A program made the translations under genes and the position numbers. From contig CM062294.1 of the NCBI GenBank assembly GCA_031216915.1, positions 387,119,217 through 387,183,216 of the forward strand: a stretch of DNA of 64,000 nt, given 5' to 3'. Below are positions 10,138 to 22,402 of this stretch, piece after piece. This DNA is from Pictodentalium vernedei (Eukaryota; Mollusca; Scaphopoda; Dentaliida; Dentaliidae). The notes beneath the pieces were generated by a model that saw only the letters and a program-made list of their open reading frames with translations, made no database searches and was not told where the DNA came from. The stretch's first letter is position 1. Each line of letters opens with the position of its first letter.

Positions 10138-13100
10138 ACAATCACTCCCCCCCACCTTTTTTGAAGGAATATTCTTCAAAACAAAGAGGGAAGCGCTCTG
10201 GAATCAGTGAAAAGTGGTACCAAATAATCAATATATATTCGCCCAACAGGCACCCAGTTATTAATTATTGGTGCTTAATGCCACTTCAGAAGCTAAGGCT
10301 AAGGCTATCGTGGCGATCCCGGTTATTAACAGCGTACACTTCTAATGTATACCGGAGTCGGAATACGTAGATAGGTCGAAAACCGGTGATATAACGTTTA
10401 CAACCATACACTTGTCCAGTTGAATCCCAATGGAAAGAGCAAACACGCTTCTAAGGCAACCAACAGGCGACCCTGTTCAGGTGTACAATTAATTCCAATA
10501 ATAAAACTCCAATTGAACTGTGCAAATATACGAGAACGTGCACCGTCTCTGGTAGAAACTTGGATTTAGAACATGGAACAAGCTATGATTAACAGACTCG
10601 TTATGGACCACCCCCGAAATAATTCATTGTTTCCTAAGTCCGTAACAACCAATGACTGTTCAGAGAAAGAATATACTACTCCGAATAATGATGCAAAAAA
10701 TTGACAATGTATGCATAGACGGCCTATTGGAAGTTCCATAACCGATCCAAATAGCCCCAAAATTCTCATGAGCTCTATAAGCAGAGCAAGAATTTATATA
10801 ATCTGTTCAATAATGCGTTCGCCTAATAAATACACATATTATGCATGCGAGCAATGAAATCCTGCATGTACTCATCTGAATACAGCCTGTACCCACAGTA
10901 TGACCGAGTGATACAAGTGTAACCAAGAAACTGAATGAATAATATGACGTTATTATGCAGTTAACTGAGTAATAAACTCATACGTCGTAAGAAAAGGCCA
11001 GACCGCTCTGAGCGAAACTTTTCAGAGTGGACTAATTGCCACATTGGAGAATGTCGCCCAGATAACCAACGTGTCAGCCACACAGGTACACGAAAGCTAA
11101 TTTTATTGATAAGGAATCATATGCTCGTATATGACTTATAAATGAACAACCACAGGAAACAAACCAACTAAATAGTGGATGTGCCCATGAGGTCGCCGTT
11201 AGAACACGACCCAGCTTCCAATCGAGGAGCCATGAAAGGCATGCATTGAATGCATTCGATGCATACAGGAAGAAAACTATGTCCTGCCCTGTTATCGCCT
11301 CTTAACACATTGGGGGTGGGGGTGGGGGGGGGGGATCAACAAATAATTCCTATTGAACCCCCCTCACCCGCATTACTTGAATCGCTCTTGTGTTAGTTAT
11401 CAAATAGTATAGGAACTGCAGGGCTCCCTCACGCGTGACCGACTCCATAATGCCACTAAGGACAGAGAGGGACGTGATGAACAAATAATACACCATATAG
11501 ACATAATATCCAGTCTCTAAGGTGGAAGTATAATCCACAGCAACAGATTGGATAGAAATGAAAAGGGAGACGAAAACAATGTTCTGACACCCGATCATAA
11601 AAACTCCTTACGTTCGATCTGATATCAGGAAATATATTCCTGAGTTAGTATAGGCATTTGAAGAAACGTTCATTAATCACTAGGTAAATAAGGCGTCATC
11701 AATAGGGCTTATTGCCTCATACACAAAGTAACTAACACCGAACCATACTGGTAGGAAGAGAATAACCTCCTCTAACATAATGGTATCCTGTCCGATAGGA
11801 CAATAAACTCAGCCTAGCTGAAATAGCTAAAGGTCTTCCTATTCGTGAAGACAATCAAAAGGCTGATAACTGCGGACTTAGAAGCTCACTAAGGAGACTT
11901 ACAATGCTTGCCGTAGCTTATAAGTCTTCATCTCCGTGAAGACAGATCTATCGGTATAAGTTGCGACCTTGAAAGCTCACTGAACGGAGACTTACAACTA
12001 TCGCCGCGCAAGGTAGGGAATGAAGAGCCGCTATTTTAACAGCCCTAAATTCCCAAAGAGACAGTAGTCTCAAGAGATAATTATTTCATTTATGTCATTG
12101 CATAATTACTGAAAAACATCGCTCATGATTCTAGCTAGGCTACTATGGTGTAAACAATAAGACTCAAGTCTATGACATCTAGGAAAACAAACTGAAAAGC
12201 ACTCTTCCTTTAGCGGTTTTATTTCCAAAAGACAGTGGTCAGAGACTAGCTAACATAGCTTAGAAGTATTCATCTCCATGAAGACAGGTATCTCAGTGTA
12301 ACTTGCTACATTGAAAGCTCACTAAACGGAGACTTACAATCATCGTCGCACAAGGTAGGGAATGACGAGCCACTATTCTAACAACCGTAATTCCCAAAGA
12401 GACAGTAGACTGTAGGTAGCTACACAGTTATGAGTCTTCGTCTGCATGAAGACATATCTGTGTAACTTGCGGCCTTTGAAAGCTCACTAAATGGAGACTT
12501 ACAACACTAGCCGCTAATGTATAAGAAGACTGCTGTAACAATACATAAGGCTACTATGGCATCCACAATGGCATTAAATGTCCTGACGCCAAGGAATACA
12601 ACACCGGGAAGGAAAAGACGTACTTATTCCCTCTAACGGCTCTATTCCAAACAAGACAGCTGTCTCAGCCTAACTATGCACTATGGAACCTCTATTCATA
12701 AAGAATGGGGCATAGCATTTCTTATACTATTGCTAATTCAAGGAAGGCGTCATTAATCGGGACAGAAGCCTTCGACATCTAAGCCAAAAGATCCGGGGAT
12801 GAAAGATCTTCGTCTTTCCATCGCCTTCCATCGCCCAGTATGATAGGCCGTTTTTTGCCTATCAAATGCAGACTTATATTCAGATGGAACAAGATTCTAA
12901 GAGCTTACGACTAAAATTTCATAGTCTTAAAATGCCCTTCTGTGCGGGATGGAGACTCACACTCCGTAGCCCTCTCACTATCCAAATGTTCCATCTGAAA
13001 ATATGGTCAACTCCATCCGACTGAATGGATGACTGAACCAACGCAGCACCGTCCAATAGCTTACCATTGGAGCCTGTTAAACAGCAGTACCAGCGCCTAC

Positions 13101-13500
13101 TGAAATGCTGAGATAAGCTGGGCAATTTGCGACAGCAAGTCTGTTACGGAGGCTTGTGGAGCAGCAGCTTATTTTCCGCCGCATGTTGCTCCAGGGACGG
13201 AGATCTGGCCGCCGATCTCGTCGTTGAATGTCCCGATGAATCAAGCCTCGAATCACTAGCTACTGGATGGACCGACTTTTTTTTCCTTCTTCATCTTCTT
13301 TCTTCGAGGGTAAAGACTGGAGCATCTTCACACATCTGCATGAACATCTATAGCTAGTGTGCGGTCGCATGTGCTTCGCTAAGGCGGAGGAAGAAGCCGT
13401 AACTGCAGCTGGCCCTGGCTGCAGTGTAGAAGGAGCGTTCCGAGCGATAGAGACTGGCGGTTAATCGAGGCCACAACTCGGTTTCGGTTGTGAAAAAAAA
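10138..13500. other. Unclassified 3.4-kb block without the common repeat families
   Basis: Base composition differs from the surrounding AT-rich arrays, with more CpG in 13100-13480. It holds a degenerate tandem array (separate entry) and a poly-G run near 11310-11334. Short open frames near 12919-13357 on both strands have no family I recognise. It lies inside the ZC3H15 intron. It could be an old retroelement or a nested transcription unit; the sequence does not decide. Confidence 0.5.
11832..12690 (+). repeat. Degenerate tandem array with GTCTTC...GAAGAC hairpins
   Basis: Four copies of a block consist of a hairpin (GTCTTCA-TCTCCG-TGAAGAC at 11924-11943, with variants near 11833, 12267 and 12432) followed about 50 bases later by AAGCTCACTAAACGGAGACT or a variant. 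Two larger flanking blocks containing GGCTACTATGG also repeat. The hairpin loop TCTCCG is complementary to CGGAGA in the downstream motif. Confidence 0.65.
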
Positions 13501-14095
13501 AAACGCAAGTTGCACCGAAATTGCAGTCATACAACCGACGTTACGTTTTTTTTAATTAATCATTAATACAACGCATAATCTATGTAGGCCTATCCTGGAA
13601 CAAGGGTCAAGCTAATTTGAAAACGCAGGTGTTATTTCTTAGAACTAACACATAACATCCACGATCGGGTGTTGGGGGGGGGGGGGGGGGGGGAATTGAA
13701 TGCATCAAGTGCCACAAACGGATATCTACTGATTACTGAAACGAAAGTAGAACTTGGTAACCAACTGCATGCACCACGTGAGAGTTAGAAGTTTTCTTGA
13801 GTTAAAATGGTGAGTGAAGATCCGAGTCCCGTGTTCGATAATCGAAATGACCCGAAATCAAAATTTTGTCCCTGCGTGGGACATATAATGATACATACAT
13901 TGCGTGTATATATTTATTAAAAGCACAATTTAAGCACATGGAGATACGTTTTATATACTCTCTGATCAAAGTGCTATTTAAAAACAAAAGTGTCAGCAAA
14001 AACAACGAATCACACAAGACACGCATCGAGTTAATTAGAATTTATTAAAGTTAACCACCATTTCAAAACCAAAAATGAAAGTGTCAATGACACTG
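13501..14095. other. Intronic spacer with a 20-base poly-G
   Basis: Poly-G at 13674-13693. Nothing else recognisable before family A copy 2. Confidence 0.5.
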
Positions 14096-15724
14096 TAGCT
14101 CAACTTGTTAAGACATGTACATGTATAGTATGTGTCACTGCAATGACAAACATCTAGGTAATGACCTGATAACAAAGGTACATATAAAGTATTGTAACAG
14201 TCTGTACATAAATACTGACGGTAGCCTGTAACAAAGGTATAGGTAAAGTATTGTAAAGGTGGGTGACAGTCAGATGCTAAACTAGAAAAGAAATCTTTGA
14301 GTCCCAGAGTGGGTCTGACTTAACCCAAAAATATTTGTTCTCATAGCACAGTGATAACAAAGGCACCCCAAAACACACTCGTTCCTGACCCAAGGTGAAA
14401 ACAAAGGTACCCAAGAAGTTTCATGAAGATCAGTTCATAAATACGAGCTGTATAGAAGTGGCGACAAAAAAACTGATTGGACCTAATTTCGGTACAAAAT
14501 GGCCACTGGCAGCCATCTTGAATTTTGGACCGCACCCAGAAACACCTGTTCTCATCCCAAGGTGATAACAAAGGTACCCAAGATGCTTCATGAAGATCGG
14601 TTCATAAAAACAGACTCTAGCCCGAGCCATATTGACATGTGTACTTACTGTGTGTAAGAAGCACTGAAAAAAATCAAAGTTCATCTAATTTGCATAATTT
14701 CTGCACGAGAAAAAAAACAGTATTATATGTGATGTATCCCATGGTACTAAACATTCACACAAAAAATTATTCAAATCAGCACTTTCATATGGAAGTTCTG
14801 TGCAAAAATCTGATTACACCTAATTCCGGTACAAAATGGCTGCCATCGGCCATCTTGAATTTTGGACTGAACCCCAAAACACTCGTTCTCATCCCACGGT
14901 GATAACAAAGGTACCCAAGAAGTTTCGTAAAGATCGGTTCATAAATATGGCCTCTAACCCGAGCCGTATTGGCATTTGCCTTTACAGTGCTGAAAGTAAC
15001 ACTAAATACATCAAAGTTAGTCTAATTTGCATAATTTCCGCACGAGAAAAAAACTTGTATTATATGTGATGTATCCCATGGTATTAAACATTCACACAAA
15101 AAATTATTCAAACCAGCGCTTTCATATGGAAGTTCTGCACAAAAATCTGATTGCACCTAATTTTGTACAAAATGGCTGCCAGTGGCCATCTTGAATTGCA
15201 GACCGGACCCAAAAACACTTGTTCTCATCCCACGGTGATAACAAAGGTACCCAAGAAGTTTTGTAAAGATTGGTTCATAAATACGGCCTCTAGCCCGAGC
15301 CGTATTGGCATTTGCAGTTACAGTGCTGAAAGTAACACTAAATAAATCAAAGTTAGTCTAATTTGCATAATTTACGCATGAGAAAAACCCTGTATTATAT
15401 GTGATGTATCCCATAATACTAAACATTCATATAAAAAATTATTCAAATCAGAGCTTTCATAGGAATGTTCTGCGTAAAAATCGGATTGCACCTAATTTTG
15501 TACAAAATGGCTGCCAACGGCCGTCTTGAATTTCGGACCGGACCGAAAAACACTCGTTCTTGTCTCACAGTGATAACAAAGGTACCCAAGAAGTTTTGTA
15601 AAGATCAGTTCATAAATATGGCCTCTAGCCCGAGCCGTGTGTACGAAGCAGCGGACGGACAGATGGCCAGACGGACGACAGGCCATGACAATACCTCAAC
15701 TTTGGCTTTGCCAAAGTTGAGCTA
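14096..15724 (+). mobile_element. Family A element, copy 2, complete
   Basis: Left end TAGCTCAACTT (14096-14106) is the inverse of the right end AAGTTGAGCTA (15714-15724). Inside are four to five modules like those at 1-1116, then (GACGGACA)-type sequence, then the TTTGGC-TTT-GCCAAA hairpin and GAGCTAA. The left 190 bp match the left end of copy 3. Confidence 0.8.
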
Positions 15725-16019
15725 ATAAATGTATCCTAATATAATTGTGATGGAAATAAAACCCTGAATATTACCTGTTAAGGGCGTTGTAAAAAGTAAA
15801 CGTCAGGATAGAAAAAACAGAAACTAGACAAAAGGCACACCAAAGGCCCAAATCAGTAAATAATTAACTGATACCTGATGCAAAGCTAGATCTTCTTGTG
15901 AAGAAAAAACAATGCATCCGGTAGGAGATGCAAGACAAAAACGACCCAACACCCCTAGGGTGAGGACGTAACAGTGGGGATAAACAGAATAAACATTCTG
16001 TACAACATGTTAAACTCAC
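15725..16019. other. Spacer, nothing recognised
   Basis: No long frame and no similarity to the families listed here. Confidence 0.5.
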
Positions 16020-17198
16020 AAGATTTGAACAAACTTGAATCTGACCCACTTAGAGATGTTGTATACCAAATATGAAAGGATTCTGATTGGTGGATCTGAA
16101 GAAGAAGACTTTTAAAAGAAATTTCCTCATATTGCACTAAGTTAAAATTCGGGCTCCCATAGGAAGCCAAATATCAACCCATAGGCCAGATTTGAACAAA
16201 CTTGAATCAGACCCTCCTAGTGATGTTGTATACCAAATATGAAAACATTCTGACTACAGGGTCTAAAGAAGAGGATTTTAAAAGAAAATTCCCTATATTT
16301 CACTAAGTTGATATTCAGGCTCCCATAAGGAGCCCAAAAATTTACCCAAGTAAGCAATTTGAACAAACCTGAAACTGACCCACCTCAAGATATTGTATAC
16401 CAAATATGAATGCATTCTGACTGGTGGATCTGAAGAAGAAGATTTTTAAAGAAATTTCCTCATATTTCACTAAGTTAAAATTCAGGCTCTCATAGGGAGC
16501 CCAAATATAAACCCAGGGACTCGATTTGAACAAACTTGCTTCTGCCCCCCCTATAGATGTTGTATACCAAACATGAAAGGATTCTGACTGGTGGAGCTGA
16601 AGAAGAAGATTTTTAAAGAAATTTCCTCAAATTGTACGAAGTTAAACTTTGGGCTTCAATGGAGAGCCCAAATACTAACTCAGGGACCCGATTTGTACAA
16701 ACTTGAATCTGACCCCACCTATAGATGTTGTATACCAAATATGAAAGCATTCTGACTGATGGATCTGAAGAAGAAGATTTTTAAAGAAATTTCCTCATAT
16801 TTCACTAAGTTAAAATTTGGGCTCCTACCGGGAGCCCAATTATTAACCCAGGGACTCGATTTGAACAAACTTGAATCTGACCCCAATAGAGATGTTATAT
16901 ACCAAATATCAAAAGATTCTAAATGATGGTTCTGGAGAAGTTTTTTTGAATTTAAAAAAAAAACATTTATGGGTGCTATCAGAGTAATGCCCCTTGTGGT
17001 GCCCCCTGTGGACGCGGAAAGTTTATTTGTACAAGCTTGAATTGACATATGATAAGGAACATGCACACGAAATTTGGTTCAATTTGGTCCAGTAGTTTGG
17101 GAGGAGAAGTCTATAATGTAAAGTTCATGACGGACGATGACGGACGACGACAGACGACGGACGGCACGTGTTAAGTTAAGCTCAATTCGGTGAGCTAA
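16020..17198 (+). mobile_element. Family F element, copy 2, 5'-truncated
   Basis: Nearly the same order of units as copy 1 from 8445 onward but without the nested family B. It ends with a (GACGGACGAC) tract, the short hairpin AGCTCAATTCGGTGAGCT and CTAA at 17195-17198. Confidence 0.8.
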
Positions 17199-17605
17199 AA
17201 AAAAACAGCCAGAAAGCTTAGGAGTTTAACCGGAGGATTCATGGAAGGATAGGGAAGGAACACATAATCAACAGTAGGTAAATCATTAGCAAAACTAAGA
17301 CGTCAAGGCGTATATCCCAATTTTTTCATATTATTTAAAAGTTACAGCCCTGAATGTCTCAAACCACCGTTGTTCACTTCTATCATCCATTTACTGCCTT
17401 GAATCCACCATATACTTCATTGATTTGTGTCTGGCATCCACATAAAGAGAGATTTAAAGCACAGATGTCAGTTGAGATGTTAATTGACTTTTGGCTAAAC
17501 AAAGAATGATGTTTGTGCCAATTCCGGTCTCTTCCTGAGTACTGCGCATGCGCAGATGCGCAGATAGTAAAAGTATGGAGGGTCAGATAGGACTTTTAAT
17601 TTTCG
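17199..17605. other. Spacer ending in a segment shared with 7415-7500
   Basis: Bases 17517-17605 are the reverse complement, with some differences, of 7415-7500. The shared segment includes TTTTAATTTTCGGTATTG and a GCGCATGCGC tract. Otherwise nothing is recognised. Confidence 0.6.
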
Positions 17606-18249
17606 GTATTGTATGCAAATTTCTAGAGGTCACACCAAACTCCCATCTAGAGGTAACCCCAAACAAGCATATCAAGTTTCAAACCAATCTGATGAAAAAT
17701 GTGCCCTGTAGGGCTTGCCAAAGGAATATATTGATGCCTGACTAAACCAAGTTCAATGGTCGTTGCCAGAGGCAACATTTTTTGACGGAAATGGAAGAAA
17801 ATCAAAAGCTCCCATCTAGCGGTAACCCCAAACTAGCGGTAACCCCAAGGTTTCAAAGCAATCCGATCATAAATGTGCTCTGTAGGGTGTGCCAAAGGGA
17901 AATATTGAGGTCTGACTAAACTAAGTTCAAAGAACAATGCCAGCAGCAACATTTTTTGACGGAAATGAAAAAAAATCAATAGCTCCAATCTAGAGGTTAC
18001 CTCAAACAAGCATACCAAGTTTCAAAGCGATTTGATCATAAATGCGACCTATGTGCTGTGGAAATTGTGAACGTACGTACAAAACTCTCGATAGCTCCAA
18101 TCTAGAGGTTACCCCAAACAAGCATACCAAGTTTCAAAGCGATCTGATCATAAATGCAACCTATGTGCTGTGGAAATTGTGAACGTACGTACGTCGACGG
18201 ACGAGAAGTAATAGCAATAGCTCAGCTTGACTTTGTCAAGTTGAGCTAC
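17606..18249 (+). mobile_element. Family E element, copy 2
   Basis: Four diverged units with CAAGCATACCAAGTTTCAAA, then ACGTACGTACGTCGACGG, then the hairpin CTTGAC-TTT-GTCAAG within GCTCA...TTGAGCTA. The terminal base after CTA is C rather than A. Confidence 0.75.
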
Positions 18250-18721
18250 AAATGGATGAATTAAGGCCCATAACTCTGTAATGAAAAACTGTGCAGGGCC
18301 AGTTTTCGAACACACTTGAGATATTATTGCAAAAGACCTGTATGACAAATATTAGGCAAATTGGAGAATGTTTGTTCAAGTTATTGCACTAATGAGCTCA
18401 AAATTCATAAAAATTGACGAATTAATGCCCATAACACTAATGAAAAATCGGACCAGGATAGTTTTCAAACTCATTTGAGATATTATTGCAAAAGACCTGT
18501 ATGACAAATGTAACATTAGTGAAATCTGAGAACTTTTGTTCAAGTTATTGGGCTAACGAGCTCAAAATTCATAAAAATTGATGAATTAAGGCCCATAACT
18601 CTGTAATGAAAAATTGGACCAAGCCAGTTTTCACACTTGTTTGAGATATTATTGCAGAAGACCTGTATGGCAAATATTAGTCAAATTGGGGAACGTTTGT
18701 TCAAGTTATTGCGCTAACAGA
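18250..18721 (+). repeat. Family K tandem repeat, three ~163-bp units
   Basis: GAATTAAGGCCCATAAC or a variant begins at 18258, 18419 and 18583. Each unit contains GAGATATTATTGCA and AGACCTGTATG. It directly abuts the end of family E and has no hairpin end of its own. Confidence 0.75.
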
Positions 18722-19209
18722 GCAAGAACTCCTGGAAGCCTGCCTGCCAAGGAGCACCAACCATCGCCAAACCAGAGATCTCGGCTGTTAATACAACTCA
18801 ACCAAAAATCTCTGTCCACTGGTGTCAGGCATGAGATTGGTCTAATTTGGGAACGCCGCAGACTTGCCTAGTCAGCTGCGGTTCAAACTCACAGAAGAAA
18901 CTTTTTTGCACTGCTGAGTGTTGAAAATGCCATTTCCTGGTATCTCTGGGATATATTGGAGCCTCAAAATATCTATTACTGGTAACCCCAACAGTCCATA
19001 TTTTATCTGCAATCGAATAGTGGCCCCATCATTTCTCTGTGTATATCTGGGTAAACTTGGAAGTTGAATCGAAAGAACCATTGCAGTTATTTCTAGGTAA
19101 GTCTTAGCTGCCTATATAGGCTGCCAAGACATGACTAGAAACAATTGCATATACACAGAATGTGTACTGCCATTGAGTAGCACATTTTTTTACAAATCTC
19201 CCAGCCTTT
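18722..19209. other. Intronic sequence, no gene seen
   Basis: Contains a small inverted repeat around 19099-19132. The TTTCTAGG(T/C)AAGTCTT motif here recurs near 23342. No credible coding frame on either strand. Confidence 0.5.
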
Positions 19210-19212
19210 CCA

Positions 19213-19450
19213 GGGTACAGTACTATGAAACTTTGACAATTGTATTATCTATAATTGTATTTTCTAGTTACGACTTTAAATGGGTTGAAATGAACCATTA
19301 GCATTTTCAAAGAAGTGGAAAAAATTTGCCAGTTGGCAAACTGCCATATCTTTTAAATGCTAATGATTCATTTTAGTCTGTTATATTAATAAGTAGAAAA
19401 TACAATTCTAGAAAATACAATTGTAAAAGTTTTATAGTATAGGTCCCTGG
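19213..19450. mobile_element. Imperfect long inverted repeat (MITE-like)
   Basis: About 95 bp at 19213-19307 pair with 19355-19450. Shared stretches include ACAATTGTATT and CATTAGCATTT in inverse, with many mismatches. It has the look of an old fold-back element. Confidence 0.6.
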
Positions 19451-19753
19451 TTAAATCATTTCAACAAAAATGGGAAAAAGAATAAAAAGTAAAGCATACT
19501 GTGTTTTATGCCCATAATTTGGGAACATTCGTGTAATTTGGGGACACTGGTTAAAAGTATGAGTTTGACGGAATTTAAAGGCCTAAAGGATGTAAATGTA
19601 TCATGACCAGATCGTAATCCTATTGCAAACTGAATGAAAAAGAGAACACTTTACCAAACACGGAACTGTCCCTTTACTTGCTTGTCAGACAGAAACCCAA
19701 CAAGCAACTCCTGGCCTGTAGTTTGACTTAGTATTTTTGTTTACACTCAGGGA

Positions 19754-19972
19754 ATGTTGTTAGTTTGTGTACCGGTGTCTACTGTTGACTGTGAAAGAAA
19801 ATTGAATGTTTGCATAAAAATTTTACTTGAAAGTCCATGTAGGACAGAATTCAATTTTGATGAGACCTTCAAGAAATGGTCTCAAGTTAAATCAATGCAT
19901 AATTGTTCACATGTCAACATGTTTCTTCTGGAAATGTTCACTGGAGATGTGGTAGTTAAGAAAGGACTATAA
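19754..19972 (+). pseudogene. Possible remnant of a hAT transposase dimerisation domain
   Basis: A 72-codon open frame begins MLLVCVPVSTVDCERKLNV. The string VPVSTVDCER matches the signature at the start of the hAT C-terminal dimerisation region, usually xPVSxxxCERxFS, but the aromatic-serine that should follow is KLN here. Downstream residues show no further clear similarity. No terminal repeats were found around it. It could also be chance; call it low. Confidence 0.35.
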
Positions 19973-20269
19973 ATTAAGTAGAGCGCTCTACCATTAAAAT
20001 GCCTGCTGGGCAGTGTTTCAACCTTATCAGTAACTAACGTCCTGTAAGAAAGAGTATAATGCAGGCAACATCCAAGTCAACTGGCCTTCAGTTTCAATCT
20101 GCAGACACAATCACTGAAATATTGCTTAGTTTCTTATACTTGCTCATAAGATTTGAGTCACATTTGTTTTAGTAAACTACTCTCCATGTTCTACATGTGT
20201 CCATTTAAAAAAAAATTCTGTTTATGGATATAAATACTGCTGGATTCTTACTCTACTGTCAATGACACT

Positions 20270-22206
20270 GTTGCTCAACTTGTTTAAGACATGTATAGTA
20301 TGTGACACAGCAATGACAAACATCTAGGTAATGACCAGATAACAAAGGTACATGTAAAGTATTGTAACGGTCTGTAAATAATGGCTGACCGTAGCCTGTA
20401 ACAAACGTGTAGGTAAAGTATTGTAAAGGTGGGAGACAGTAGTTAGATGCTAAACTAGAAAAGAAATCTTTGAGTCCCAGAGTGGGTCTGACGGAACCCA
20501 AAAATATTTGTTCTCATAGCACAGTGATAACAAAGGCACCCAAAAACACTTGTTCCTGTAACAAGGTGATACCCCAAGAAGTTTCGTGAAGATCAGTTCA
20601 TAAATACAGACTCTAGCCCGCGCCGTATTGACATGTGCACTTACTGTGTATAAGTAGCACTGAACAAATCAAAGTTCATCCAATTTGCATAATTTCTGCA
20701 CGAAACAAAACCTATATTATATGTGATGTATTCCATGTTACTAAACATTCCTACAAAAACTTATTCAAATCAGAACTTTCATACAGAAGTTCTGCACAAA
20801 AAACTGATTGCACTAATTTTGGTACAAAAAGGTTGCTGGCAGCCATCTTGAATTTTGGGCCGCACCCAAAAACACTCCTTCTCGTCCCACGGTGATAACA
20901 AAGGTACCCAAGAAGTTTCATAAAGATTGGTTCATAAATACGGCCTCTAGCCTGAGCCGTATAGAAGTTGGTACAAAAAACTGATTGGACCTAATTTCGC
21001 TACAAAATGGCCACTGGCAGCCATCTTGAATTTTGGACCGCACTCAGAAACACTCGTTCTCATCCCAAGGTGATAACAAAGGTACCCAAGAAGTTTCGTG
21101 ACTCTAGCCCGAGCCGTATTGACATGTGCACTTACAGTGTATAAGTAGCACTGAATAAATCAAAGTTCATCTAATTTGCATAATTTTTGCATGAGAAAAA
21201 AACCTGTATTATATGTGATGTATTCCATGTTACTAAACATTCATACAGAAATTTATTCAAATCAGAACTTTCATACAAAAGTTCTGTACAAAAAACTGAT
21301 AGCACCAATTATGGTACAAAATGGCCACCGGCAGCCATCTTGAATTTCGGACTGCACCCAAAAACACTCGTTCTCGTCCCAAGGTGATAACAAAGGTGCC
21401 CAAGAAGTTTCGTAAAGATCGGTTGATAAATACGGACTCTAGCCCGAGCAGTATTGGCATTTGCAGTTACCGTGCTGAAAGTAACATCAAATAGATAAAA
21501 GTTAGTCTAATTGGCATAATTTATGCATGAGAAAAAAACCTGTATTATATGTGATGTATCCTATGGTACTAAACATTCACACAGAAAATTATTCAAATCA
21601 GCACTTTCATATGGAAGTTCTGCGCAAAATTTGATTGCACATAATTTTGTACAAAATGGCCGCCAACAGCCATCTTGAATTACAGACCGGACCCCAAAAC
21701 ACTTGTTCTCGTCCCACGGTGATAACAAAGGTACCCAAGAAGTTACGTAAAGATCAGTTCATAATTACGGCCTCTAGCCCGAGCCGTATTGGCATTTGCA
21801 CTTACAGTACTGAAAGTTACACTAAATAAATCAAAGTTAGTCTAATTTGCATAATTTACACTCGAGAAAAAAAAACGTATTATATGTGATGTATCCCATA
21901 GGACTATACATTCATACAAAACAATTATTCAAATCGGAGCTTTCATATTGAAGTTCTGCACAAAAATCTGATTGCACCTAATTTTGGTACAAAATGGCTG
22001 CCAGCGGCCGACTTAAATTTCGGACCAGACCCAAAAACACTCGTTCTCGTCTCACGGTGATAACAAAGGTACCCAAGAAGTTTCAAAAAGATCGGTTCAT
22101 AAATACGGCCTGCAGCCCAAGCCGTGTGTACGGCGCGATGGACAGACAGACAGACGGATGCCGGGCCATGGCAATACCTCAAATTTGGCTTCGCCAAAGT
22201 TGAGCT
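20270..22206 (+). mobile_element. Family A element, copy 3
   Basis: The left end (20258-20470) matches copy 2 from 14085. Five to six modules follow. The end carries (GACA)3 GACGG, then the TTTGGC-TTC-GCCAAA hairpin and GAGCTAA at 22202-22208. It lies only about 90 bp from the ZC3H15 exon, on the opposite strand. Confidence 0.8.
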
Positions 22207-22297
22207 AAAAATGGAATGAAATAGACTGATACAAACTGTAAATGAAGTCAGCTGAAATGATAAAGAGAACTTCAATCAAACCATTTTAGCTACTTAC

Positions 22298-22402
22298 CCG
22301 AGATCGTTTTTGTTGACCAGCTTGTTTCACTTGATTTTCAACTTGTTTGATAAACTTCTGCTGTTTTGTGCCTTTTTTGTTTTTCAAGCCAAAGGTCTTG
22401 TC
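22298..22402 (-). CDS. ZC3H15: ZC3H15 coding exon ([11 protein letters not shown] block)
   Basis: A 105-bp minus-strand exon with acceptor ATTTTCAG before GACAAG and donor TCGG then gtaagta. It encodes exactly 35 residues in phase 0, starting [19 protein letters not shown] and ending GQQKRSR. The opening is the highly conserved N-terminal block of ZC3H15/DFRP1 (animal proteins read [20 protein letters not shown]), so the family call is strong. ZC3H15 binds and stabilises the translation-linked GTPase DRG1 in the cytoplasm. The next exon is at 1225-1327, across about 20.9 kb of repeats. An upstream exon with the start codon was looked for to the right and not found. Confidence 0.9.

Noticed and set aside
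10138-13500. A second DIRS or LTR element in the GC-richer block
   Set aside because: No reverse transcriptase, recombinase or terminal repeat motif could be read in any frame.
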